DNA of 64,000 bases from Lagopus muta (Eukaryota > Chordata > Aves > Galliformes > Phasianidae), in assembly GCF_023343835.1 (NCBI RefSeq), contig NC_064443.1:13454001-13518000 (forward strand), given 5' to 3'. Positions 1 through 9,651 of the stretch are shown one piece after another; within the stretch, counting starts at the first letter, position 1, and each line of letters opens with the position of its first letter. The notes beneath the pieces are model-generated. The model did no database searches. It saw nothing but the letters and a program-made list of their open reading frames with translations, and had not been told where the DNA came from. Position numbers and translations under genes: made by a program.

Positions 1-1730
1 GGAATGCTGGATGTGGCTCTGCTGTCCCCAGGTCATCAGGACAGCATGGAAAAGTGAAGGAGCTCTAACAGATGCTGACTGTTTTGCTGCAAGTATTCTT
101 GGAGAGTGAGCTGTACCTGGGTTACAAACACCAGCAGGAGCTATCAGAAACTCCCCATTATAACTGATGGTGTGACCTCACAGAGGGTAGCAGCAGCTGT
201 GGTTGGGGCAGGTCCTGCTTTGTGATGTGTCCCAGTGCCAGAGGAGGTTTAGTACATGAGACCTCTCCTGTAGTTCTTCTGTCTCTGATTCTTCCCTTGC
301 AGCCTCATCAGAATGATTGAATTAGCTCAGATCAGCTGCTAATGTTTTATGCAGCTGCTTTGGCTGAGTAGTTTTCTACAGTAAGATGCATGAGGGGAAT
401 ATTTGTGCAGGATTCCTGAAAGGATTCAGTGCTTATGCAGCTGTTAACCTCAGGAACTGATCAAAAAGGCAGAAAATTGCATTTCTTATTTCAGGGTATT
501 ACATGGTTATATGCAGTTAACAGCACAAGAGGCCTCATTTTCGTGCCAATCTCCAAATTTTTAGCATTTTAGAAAGCAAGATTTTTCTTCAGTGCATCTC
601 CTCTGCCCAAGGCCCTTCAGGATGCCAAACCTTTCTGGTTTGGAATTATGTGAGAGTCAGTCATGACCACTTGGGTTGTGCTACTCAGGATTGTGGTTTC
701 CTATCCCCATCACCCGGCCTTAGTTACGAGTTGGTGTGCTGCCTTCTTAAGTTTGGTCTCCCCAGAGGGGAGGAGAGGTGGTGTAGTGCAGAAGATTCTG
801 ACTCTGCAGCCAGAACAGGGGCAAAAGCACGATGTGCATAGAGCTCCCTGGAAGCTTGGGAATTTCACAAACTCTTTGGAACTAGGGAAAAAAAAAGCAA
901 AAAGCCTGTTAACAACATATTCAGGGAGAATAGATTTCTGTACTTAGCAAGGCCAAGGCCAGACGATGTGAATATGAAAGTGCAGGAAAATGGCTAATGA
1001 ACAGGATTCATCCGTACTAAGGCACTCCATAACCTCTTTGAGTGCTACAAGTGGTGGGGAAGTCACTGCTGAAGTGACTGGAATTAATGAGCTGTCTCAG
1101 GAATTTTATCAGGTTTTCTATGCAAGTCTTTTACTTGCTCCTGAGGAGATGGATATATTCAGAGAGAGGCAGAGAAAAATTTCCTTTGTATCTGCTTAAA
1201 GGTTGAGTGATCATGAAGAGCTCCCTAAGCTCGTGGGGTTTATAGTCCTCATGCTGAATTTTTATGGGAGCTTTGAACAGCATCAGTCCCATTAGTAAAG
1301 AAATACATTTAACCTCTTCAATCTACTGGTTTACCTCCTGTGGCTCCAATCTGACAGGATTCCTTGGTGCATGAGCACATCTGAAATGATGCAGTGGCAC
1401 GAATAGCTGGGACTGGGTGTGGGATTTAATGTTGATTTTTAATAAAGACACTTGTCTTCAGCTTGCACAGAGCTGTTATTACATAATGTTTTCCCAGGGC
1501 TAAGGTGATTGAACCATCCTTCGTTACACTGATTAGCAATCATAACAGTTTCCAAGGAAAACAAAAGCTTGAAGATCTTAGTTTGCTGTGTCAGTGACTG
1601 GATAGCAGATGAGGCTGCCATGTTTCTTTGCCTATGCTTAGGGTGGAGTAGAAGGAAAAGCTCCATTTTTCCCTCCTGTAGGTGGTAGCTGAAGCTCACA
1701 ATCACCATGTCACAAAATTACCCTTGTACA

Positions 1731-1875
1731 TCGTAGAATCATGAAGGTTGGTAAAGACCACTGAGATCATTTAGTTCAGCCATCAACCCATCACCTCCAT
1801 GCCCACACCTAGAACCATAGAACCACTGAAATTATTAAGGTTGGGAAAGACCTCTAAGATCAGCTAGCCCAACCA
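1731..1875 (-). mobile_element. Two adjacent CR1 LINE 3'-end fragments
   Basis: Two successive copies of the CR1 3' end lie in reverse orientation. The first begins with 'tcgtagaatcatgaaggttgg' and runs to about 1810. The second begins at 1811 with 'agaaccatagaaccactg' and continues 'ttgggaaagacctctaagat'. The reversed tail (CATAGAAT-like) followed by the 'aaggttgg..aagacc' block is the standard avian CR1 3' signature. Both copies are heavily diverged, so they are old. The second may be a separate insertion or a duplication of the end. Confidence 0.8.
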
Positions 1876-3080
1876 TAAAGCACTACTTTGCATTACTGAA
1901 GGGTAAATATTATACCGGAGTAGCTGTGCTATCAAAGACAAGTTATTCATATGCCCATGTCATCTTATGACATGTTGTCTTGGATTGGAGCTCATGGGTG
2001 TGCACTCACCTCCTTCCTTGCTGCTGAGCTCTTGGTTGGCGCTTGAACTGGAAGAGGGACATTGCCCTTTTCTGTTAGCATTTCCTTCCAGAAATTGAAA
2101 GGCTTCAAGGGATCAGGATGTGTTTGACAGTGTGTACATGCATGCATCTATTCATAACTTCCTGTGGCAACAGTTATCCTCTTTTTATTAGAAAGTCTCT
2201 CACACATATCTATCTATATGCACATGTATAAACTGCATGTAGGAGTTGCTCTCATGCCCTGAGAAGAGTGCAGAATAAGGGAAAACACGGGGCAGAAATG
2301 TGCTTCCCTGACATTAATGTGTTGTGCCTGTGTGTAAAACACTAAATATAAGTAGACAGTACAAGCAGAGAACAGCGGTTGTTCCCCTGCTTCTGCTTTC
2401 CTACTCAGGAGCCCAGGGACATGGGGACATGAACTCTGCTCCAGGTGCCATGCAGGGATGTCAGCAGGGAGAGTACCGTGTGCCAGGAAGATAAATCCTT
2501 TCTTGGGGTTTGGTCTTGATTAGGAAATTAAGTCGCTATTTCTATTCTTAGAATAAAACATGGAAAGCTTGAACAATAAGCTGGAAGTAAGCAAATGGGA
2601 ATCGTGTGTCACCTGGAGAGCTGGATGTGCAGAACAAGTGAATGGGTTCAGAGTTTGCTATCAGCCTTCTGAAGTGTACAGCTATAAGGTTTGGTGGGGG
2701 GGATTTCTTTTAATCGGAAAAAAAATGGAATGAGTTGTTTTCAGTAGTTGCTTTTATAGTTTTAGAAGCAAAATGCAGCCTGCTCAGGTAGAAAGAGTGA
2801 AAACTTGATGAAACTGGTTTAATATAAAGAGAGGTAGCCAAAACACTTTGAGCTAAGGATAAAATAGATACATTCCAGACTGAAGGAGGGTATTGTAGAA
2901 GTGGATCCAGTAGAAAAGCAAATGCTTTACTCCTGGATAAATCTCTGCGCAGTCTTAGGGCATAGATGGAAAAATGCTGTAAATCCTATAGATGTAACCT
3001 CAATGTTTCTTAGTGTCTGATGTTGAGAAGAAGCTAAGGCCAAGCACAGGATGCTTATAAGTAATAACATCCCACTGTTT

Positions 3081-3290
3081 CATAGAATCATCAGATCATT
3101 AAGGTTGGAGAAGACCACTAAGGTCACCAAGTCCAACCCCATCCCACTGTGCCCATTGATCACATCCCTCAGTGCCACATCTCCATGGTCCCTGAACACT
3201 TTCAGGTACAGCGACACCACTGCTCCCTGGGCAGCCTGTGTCAATGCATCACTACCTTTCCTTAGAAATTTTTCCTAATACCCAATCATT
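3081..3290 (-). mobile_element. CR1 LINE 3'-end fragment
   Basis: It starts at 3081 with 'catagaatcatcagatcatt' and continues through 'aaggttggagaagaccacta', 'ccaagtccaacccc' and 'gggcagcctgtgtcaatgca'. This is the CR1 3' untranslated region and end of ORF2, read in reverse. The copy is 5'-truncated, as is usual for CR1. The short open frame that crosses it on the plus strand is antisense CR1 and not a gene. Confidence 0.88.
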
Positions 3291-3326
3291 CAGTACAGTT
3301 GTTGAGCCTTCATCATCCTGCTTACT

Positions 3327-3346
3327 GAATCATAGAATCATTGGAA
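3327..3346 (-). mobile_element. Tiny CR1 tail remnant
   Basis: The sequence 'gaatcatagaatcattgg' matches only the terminal octamer repeats of CR1 in reverse orientation. It lies about 40 bp after a longer CR1 fragment and may have been separated from it by rearrangement. The match is too short to be certain. Confidence 0.45.
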
Positions 3347-3809
3347 GCTAACTGGAGGCCCACAGCTCGCTGACATAGGGATCTTGCTGAAATTTCCCCG
3401 GAGCAGTAGGTAGGCAAGAAGCATATCTTATTTTTTTTGTATTTCTTGCTAATTCTCCCTGAAACTTTCATTGCTGGTCTATGAGCATGGAACTGCCAAT
3501 CTCATTTGAACATAACTGCTGTACAGCTGAACTGTCAGCTGCTGAAGTTACTAGATTATAATTATATCCCTTAATCACAGACACTGCCACAGCATTGTTC
3601 ACCACTGTAACTGTTTCCCTTTCCAACGACTCTTCGGGATCCTCAAGCACAGTGTTATTGGGTGGGATGCTGTCACTGTGTCACCTCCCTGCCAACAGCA
3701 GAAGCATGCAGTGCTGGTGTGATGCTCTGAGCGGGGGGTTGTACATCACTGCACAACCTGCTCCCTTTGCACCCATGCAGAATTGGTGTTGAAATGGGTG
3801 AACAGGAGG

Positions 3810-4080
3810 AGGACTGGGTGCTCACTGCCCCCTGCAGCTGATGAGTAATTGCAGGCACAGCCACTGTCAGGCAATGATTTAAGGATAATGCAACCAGGAA
3901 CCTCTCTTGTCTCATTTGCACTGACGTATCCGTGCAATCAGCTCATTTTGGTCAGTTGCTATTACTTCTTGGGGGAAATTGCTACTTGCAGCTCCCCTGG
4001 GAGATGAGTAATTGCAAAGCAAAGTTTGACAGCGGGTAATGATGGGACAATGCAAAATAGCAAGGTAGGCCAACTCTGCA
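3810..4080 (+). repeat. Degenerate tandem duplication, period about 163 bp
   Basis: A 14-bp identical word, gatgagtaattgca, occurs at 3840-3853 and 4003-4016. Similarity continues after it: 'gtcaggcaatgatttaagga..aatgcaa' against 'gacagcgggtaatgatggga..aatgcaa'. Before it, both copies carry a 'ctgcagct'-type block. This looks like an old tandem duplication of a unit near 163 bp. I do not recognise the unit as a known transposon. Confidence 0.5.
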
Positions 4081-4465
4081 ATGCTTCCCCAAGTGTCAAG
4101 GCAAACGATAACAAGCACTTACTCCTCCATGTGGCTCCATTTCTGCATCATGGTGGAAAGCATGGTGCAGTGCAAAAGGGCTGCAGCTTGGTGGTGCCTG
4201 GGCTGCTTCAGTAGAGGAGCAGCGGTGTGTGTGGGACTTTGAGCCAGAAAAAAAGAGAGCCAAAAATATGTACATTTAATCCATTGGAGTTTCCAGAGGT
4301 GCTTTTGTGCTGTGTGCCTGTGCCCGTATGTGATCCAGAGGCATGTGCATGTGTGCACGCGCTTGTGCATGTAAGTGCACATGGAGAGGTTAAAGGACTG
4401 GTGCTGCAGAATAGGAATAAGGCAGAGACAACCAGCTCACAGTTAGTTTCCTTTGCCTTTCTGTT

Positions 4466-4515
4466 TTGGTTTTTTTTCTTTCTTTTTCTTTTTCTTTCTT
4501 CTTTATTCTATTCTT
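4466..4515 (+). repeat. Pyrimidine-rich (TTTTC)n-like microsatellite
   Basis: About 50 bases consist of T and C almost only, built on TTTCTT and TTTTTC units. It is followed by 'ttctttcag', so it also looks like an extended polypyrimidine tract before a splice acceptor, but no exon is evident downstream. Confidence 0.75.
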
Positions 4516-6122
4516 TCAGCTCTTCCAAGCAAACAAACCTGCTGGCTGTGGCTTCTCAGGCTCTGTCCCTCCCTGCAGGCAGTGCTGCAGCTCAGCCGCC
4601 TTTCAGAACTCTGCTCTGAGGATGTGTTGTAGTTTGGTTGTTTCTCCCCACGGAACAACATCCCGCAGCTTCGTTTTGTGCTCAGTCAGACTCGGTTTGC
4701 AGCTCCCTGCATGCAGGTTAGAAGGTTTTTGAAGTCCTTCACTCGTGACTTGCATTAGCAGCAGAAAGTAAATATTCCCACTGCTTTTCAGCAGTGCTCC
4801 TCCTTGGGAGCTGTAAGCAGCATAAACCATCAGTGTGTTGGCAGCAGGCTGCGGGAGGAAGCAGCACGCTTCAAAAACTCGTGGCATCCGATTAAAGAGC
4901 ACCCAGGGGCCAAATGAGCACCGGCAGAGCCTCAATTCCTCTGCTCCTGCAGAAGAGTGCTGCTGTCAGGAGGACCTTTTCCCTTCCTTAGGATTTTGCC
5001 CTCAAACTGTGCTATGATTGGTGATGTTTTCATTCTTTCTCTTTTGATTTTATTTGTTCCTGAGTGGCTTTGCAACCTCTGTGTGATTTCCAGCACAGCC
5101 TCTCAGTGACGTCATGGGATCTGTATTGCTGCATCCTTAAGATTTGCCCCACACTGTCCCTAAGCGTTTGCAGTGTGCCAGATGTTCTGCAGCATTTAGC
5201 AAGTCAGCGTCGTGTGGCAAGCCTGAAGAAGAAGTGAGCTGTTTCGTTTTAACACTCGCCATGTTATTTGGTGTAGGATGGCACAGACGTTAACCCATGT
5301 ACTTGTAGATTTGCAGTCTGTGTTTAGCACTGTGAGGCTTAGGGGATGTCTTTGCATCCTGGCACTGAGAGACAGTGCTCTGGAACACAAATCCCCTTTC
5401 AGCATCCACTTCTGTTCAGCTAACGTGCTGGTTGTTCACAGTGCTGGAGCGAGGAGATTACATGGGTTTCCTCCTGTGCCTTGTGATCCTTTGTTGTTGC
5501 TCGAGGCGCTCAGTGCCACAGGCAGCTCGCTGGGTTGGGCAGGGAGGAGGAGGAGGAAGGCAGAGCAAGGTGTAAATACAAGTAAAATCTCTGCCCATTC
5601 AAAGAGGGCTCTCTTACAAAATCCTCCAGCTTCAGTGTTGTTTGGGAGCTCTGTTAGTTACAGAACAGTGCTTGAGGGAAAACACTGCATTTGGCTGAAG
5701 TCTGTGGAACTTGGTGCAGAAAGTTCAGCGTGAAGAGGAATTGCACTGAGGTTCATAGGAAAAGTGAAATGATGCATTATTTGAAAGGTGGCTGCAGAGC
5801 ACATCCCTACTACCTCATAAAACAAACAAACCTGAGTGTTTACTAACGCCTATGTCAGCTGTTGCCTACTTTAGGAGTTCTCACACAGGATAGATAACGC
5901 TCTCAGCAACTTCTGTTGGGTTTTTCAGCATGGTGCAGCAAATTTGTGAGCATTGCAGTGTGAAATGATCCCCAAATGGCTCGTGCCATGGCCTCAGGCT
6001 GCTGGGGCAGAGTGTGCTCAGGCAGGAACGCAGCAGCATGGCCACAGGGCTGGGCTGCGCTGCTGGGCTCTGTTCCCCCTGCCCCAATGTGGGAGAGGCT
6101 GCTGGAGGTTGTGTCGGCTTTT

Positions 6123-6637
6123 TGGCTGCTCCAAAAGTAATGCCTCCTATTTTTATTATACTGGCCCACAACAATAGAGGCAGGTGTTGGAGGTATGGTA
6201 ACAGATGCTGAACCTTTCCACCGATCTCTACCACAACATTTTGTTGTGGTGCAATGAATGGCAGCAGAAGGGCAGTCTGATAGAATGGCATCTGATAAGG
6301 AGCAAAGGTGTGTCATTGAATTCCTCCTTTTGAAAAACAAAATTGCACCTGTTCATAGATACTGATGAAGACCAAACAGTGGATATGAGCACAGAGAGGC
6401 AGTAGGTGATGCGATCTGATTATGGTGACAGTGGAGCACCTCTGTGGGTGCAGATAATTATGAGAATGGCACACAGGCTCCTGTTCATTACAGGTGAAAA
6501 TGCTTAACTAATAGTGATGACTATGTTGAAAGACAGTGGTTTTGTAACAGAGTTTGCTCTATCAGTGTTGTGCTTTTTGTATCTGTTGTAGTTCTCACAG
6601 ATGTAAATATAGGGCTGCTTCAAAAGTAATGCCTTCT
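6123..6637 (+). mobile_element. Galluhop mariner element, internally deleted, right terminal repeat flipped
   Basis: The left end 'ggctgctccaaaagtaatgc' (from 6124) is the terminal inverted repeat of the chicken mariner Galluhop. Internal landmarks follow in order: 'ggcccacaacaatagaggca', 'ggcagcagaagggcagtctg', the start of a transposase frame at 6285, 'gaccaaacagtggatatgag', and 'tttgctctatcag' near 6552. The length of about 515 bp fits the short non-autonomous copies of the family. The right end, expected as the reverse complement of the left end, is instead in the same direction (6612-6635, 'gggctgcttcaaaagtaatg'), directly after TA. The copy is diverged and cannot encode transposase. Confidence 0.88.
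6285..6500 (+). pseudogene. Mariner transposase remnant (Galluhop)
   Basis: An ATG at 6285 opens a frame that reads MASDKEQRCVIEFLL and stops at TGA 6363-6365, after 26 codons. A DQTVDVST-like stretch continues in another frame from about 6370. This corresponds to the N-terminal helix-turn-helix region of a mariner transposase. The catalytic DD34D domain is absent because the element is internally deleted, so the sequence is non-functional. Confidence 0.7.
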
Positions 6638-6839
6638 AACCTTGGTTGCAGGCTGCTCACGTTGTGCCAAGGGGTGCTGACTTCACTGCGGGACCTTTTT
6701 TGCTGCTTCACAGCGTTTTATACACCTGAGTGTTTCAGGTGAGGCTTTGGAAATTAGGGTAGTTTAGGTGAGAGAGTCTGAAAATCCTCCATGCTGGGTA
6801 TGCATAGAAAACCCAGCGCGACTTTGCAACCTAAAGAAA

Positions 6840-6859
6840 TATATATATATAATATATAT
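6840..6859. repeat. (AT)n microsatellite
   Basis: The run is tatatatatata-type with one interruption (AA), about 20 bp long. It lies directly before an abrupt switch to GC-rich sequence. Confidence 0.8.
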
Positions 6860-6875
6860 TCTTAAGAATCACCAC

Positions 6876-7030
6876 TCCTCGTCCGCTGTTCGGGTCGAAC
6901 CACCCGCGCTGCTCCCGTTCGCATCCAGCGCTGCCGTCTGCTGCCCTCTGCCGCTGCCGCAGGGCCCCGCAGCCCCGGCCGGGCGTTCGATGGATGTGTT
7001 CAACGGTTCACATGCAGCGCAGCGTTGTTC
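6876..7030. other. Small isolated GC/CpG-rich patch
   Basis: About 150 bases of CpG-containing sequence ('cgtccgctgttcgggtcgaa', 'ccgctgccgcagggccccg', 'cggccgggcgttcgatgg') sit abruptly within AT-rich DNA beside an AT microsatellite. No tRNA fold is present, although a CGGGT/ACCCG hairpin can be drawn on the minus strand. It could be a small CpG-type regulatory element, an exon of an unknown transcript or a GC-rich repeat fragment. I cannot tell which. Confidence 0.4.
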
Positions 7031-8292
7031 TCATGTATGTATTCTATAGAATAAAAGGTACGGGGGTTCTCAGGGCGAAACTGACACTACTTGTCCAATG
7101 TTCCCCTTTTCCTATCTCTTTTCTCCCTCAAAAAGGAGCTTCGTGTCAGCTTGTCACTTCAGCATCTCCCAGTCTGCCTGTATTTTTTTTTCTTTTTGTA
7201 TCCATGTGGCAATGAAATTTAGCTGTTGCATTTAGAGATGCGGTCATTTCTCAGCTGCTATGGGAAGAAGGTAAATCATGAAAGCAGGAAGGATTTCTTA
7301 TTTAAATGCCACGGTTGTCTCCACGTGTACTTTGGGAGTCAATGCAGGTAAGAAAGGTTGTAACGGGAGAACTTTCTAGGAAGGGATCAAATAGGGGCAA
7401 TCATCTGTCCTGGTAATGGAACAAAAAGTCAACAGAAGAATGAAAGGGATACAGATATGTATTTTCAACACATACAGAGCAGATTAGAATCTGAATCTTG
7501 TCTTAATAAAAGACTTTGAATGTCACCTGTCAGTAGAGTTCCATTTGATTTTCTCTTGGTGCAAATCCATTGTTCAAGAAGCAAGAGGTTTAAACACTGA
7601 AAAAAACCAGAAGCTAAGATTTCTGAAGTCCCACCAAGGCTGTACTTGCAATGAATTGGTGTCATACATGTTCATGCTACTCTCCAAGGCAGCATGGTGA
7701 CACCACCTTCTTACTTTGTCATTTATGGTCTTCATCATTCATAGATTTGTGATGGTGACTCCTCCCTGATGTAGCAATAATTTACTATTGTTGCTTTGCA
7801 AAATATTTTACTGTTCACTGTTGTTAGGAGGGGGAAAAAAACACAGAGCAGTAAATACTTCTTGACAGTGTTATTTTTCATGTAAAATCCTTTGTTTGCT
7901 CCCCTCACCCCCATTCTGCAAGTGTGCACAAGAAGAGCATGTCTATACAGGCTTTAACAGGCAAACCTGAGCTTCCCCTGTGTTCTGAGTTGACCAGCTG
8001 TGAACCAGAAGACTTTTGACAGCTTATTAGTCTACAGCTGCACTGTGCTACTGAAGTTGTACGACTTCTCATTCAGCTGGCTTGCCTTTAGCAAACTTGG
8101 AATACAAACAAAACAATCTCAGATGCCTGTTCAGCTCAATGCACCAAATTCACTGTCACTGAGAATGGGAGTTACGTGGCATTTGGCCTACAGAAGCCCA
8201 AAGCTGCAACCCCAGAAATACCACTTGGCTGCCACCTTGCTTGAGGAGGTGGCTCCATTCTGTACAGTGCTGTTATTTTAGGAAAACAGCAA

Positions 8293-8478
8293 ATCATAGA
8301 ACCACAGAATGGCTCGGATTGGAAGGGACCTCAAAGATCATCAGGTTCCAGTCCCTTCAGCACAGGCAGGGATGCTAACCACTGAATCAAGCACCAGAAC
8401 AGGCTGCCCATCCAACTCAGCCTTAAACACCTCCAGACATGGGGCGCCTACAACTTCTCTGCACAACCTACTTATGTT
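8293..8478 (-). mobile_element. CR1 LINE 3'-end fragment
   Basis: It starts 'atcatagaaccacagaatgg' and continues 'ttggaagggacctcaaagat', 'ccaactcagccttaaacacc', 'tccagacatggggcgcctac' and 'aacttctctgcacaacc'. This is a well-preserved CR1 3' segment in reverse orientation, 5'-truncated at about 185 bp. It is the least diverged CR1 in the left part of the window. Confidence 0.92.
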
Positions 8479-9274
8479 GTGGTCTGATTGAGATCCAAAA
8501 TGTTTTCCTTTACCCAAACCACCAGAAGGGCTGTTTTAACAGGTGATATTCGAATATGGGTAACAGGTACTGATATGACCTCCTACTGCCCCAGGATCTT
8601 TGCTTGCTGCCTTACAAAAGCTTACAGCACACTCAATTCTCTTCTGTCAGCAAGGTTGAAAGCTGTATTTCTTACCTCCCAGCAAACTGCAGGACAGTCC
8701 AGGTGGGTGCACCCTACGCTCCCTATTAATAACCAAAGTATCTTGGATTCTTTAACGTTAACATTACAATTGCTGCCTACAGCTTGCGTTTGTTATCACG
8801 AGGAAGGAAGGGCTCCACAACCTATTTCATAATACATGGTTAACAAATAAAATCCAGAAGCAGGAAAAAAGGAATTGTATCAGGACTAGAATCCTAGTTC
8901 TACAAGAACAAAGTACTTAAACTGCAGTTTTAAATGTGTCACTTCAAAATGCACTTTTGAAATGGATGCACAGCATTGTGAGGCTCAGATCACTGCAGTG
9001 CTTTGGATCAGCTTATGGGGAAAAAAAAACAAACAAAGATAGTATAGTATGTTGGTTTACACTCCTTCAGAAACACTGATAGAAAACACATCACATACAG
9101 AATTAGACTAGTGTGTTCTGGTCTACTTTGAAAGTTTAAGACCTTGGTTCTGTTTTAGAGCCCACTTGGACTATGGCATTGAAACTGGGACTTGTGCAAA
9201 GGTGCACTGACATGTAATATCAAGTAAGAAGAAGAGGCCTTACTATTCAGCTCAGTGCCTACCAAATAATAGAA

Positions 9275-9583
9275 AACTGTTTGTAAACACTTTTTATTGA
9301 CAGTGATTTGCAAACACCTCAGTTCACAATTAATGTACAGAAGATTCACCTTTTGTAAGGCAAAACATATTTCTTGTCAAAGTTTATGGATTAACACAAA
9401 GGGTCCATCTGTACAGATCTGGAATTGTTTGTACCAGGAACAAAAGCAAAACAAGTACTTGTGTATTAAAACTCACAGAAGCAATAGAAAGTTTTCAGCT
9501 GCCATTCTTTTTCTATTGGCATGAAAACAAAGCGAGGACGTATGTGTATTCTTCAAGAGTATCATCAGTAGTCCTAACAATGT
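9275..9583 (-). other. THOC7: THOC7 3' untranslated region
   Basis: This runs from the base after the TAA stop (9584-9586) to about 20 bases past the first canonical AATAAA on the minus strand. It is roughly 310 bases and AT-rich. No other AATAAA occurs between the stop and 9298 on this strand, so this is the simplest 3' end. The exact cleavage site is estimated. Confidence 0.7.
9293..9298 (-). promoter_or_regulatory. THOC7: THOC7 polyadenylation signal AATAAA
   Basis: The plus-strand TTTATT reads AATAAA on the minus strand, 286 bases downstream of the THOC7 stop codon. It is the only canonical signal in the inferred 3' UTR. Confidence 0.8.
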
Positions 9584-9651
9584 TTACTGCTTGGTCTCTG
9601 CTTCCATCTGAGTTTCTTGAGATTCTTCAGCTTCTGAAAGTTTTTCATCAT
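9584..9651 (-). CDS. THOC7: THOC7 coding exon 8 with stop (residues 183-204)
   Basis: The acceptor is TTATTTTAG, and the exon encodes NDEKLSEAEESQETQMEAET then KQ and TAA at 9584-9586. The tail is acidic and low in complexity. It is the least conserved part of the protein compared with the mammalian sequence as I recall it. Confidence 0.94.

Larger units (their letters stand above)
1..6122. other. Intergenic DNA downstream of THOC7, no gene recognised
   Basis: No open frame here resembles a known protein and none shows convincing splice sites joined to coding sequence. The stretch holds CR1 fragments, a degenerate tandem duplication and a pyrimidine-rich microsatellite, listed separately. 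The rest is unique-looking sequence of moderate GC content. The short open frames (60-150 codons) have no recognisable motif. In mammals SNTN and C3orf49 lie on this side of THOC7; I looked for a sentan-like sequence and did not see one. Confidence 0.6.
6638..9274. other. Intergenic DNA between Galluhop and the THOC7 3' end
   Basis: No gene is recognised. The interval contains an AT dinucleotide run, a small GC-rich patch near 6.9 kb and one CR1 fragment, each listed separately. The 93- and 114-codon open frames near 8.0-8.8 kb have no motif I know, and one of them crosses the edge of the CR1 copy. Confidence 0.6.

Noticed and set aside
6880-6935. tRNA-like T-arm (ggttcga) on the minus strand
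   Set aside because: The hairpin has a 6-nt loop, there is no matching acceptor stem, D-arm or anticodon arm, and no 3' processing context.
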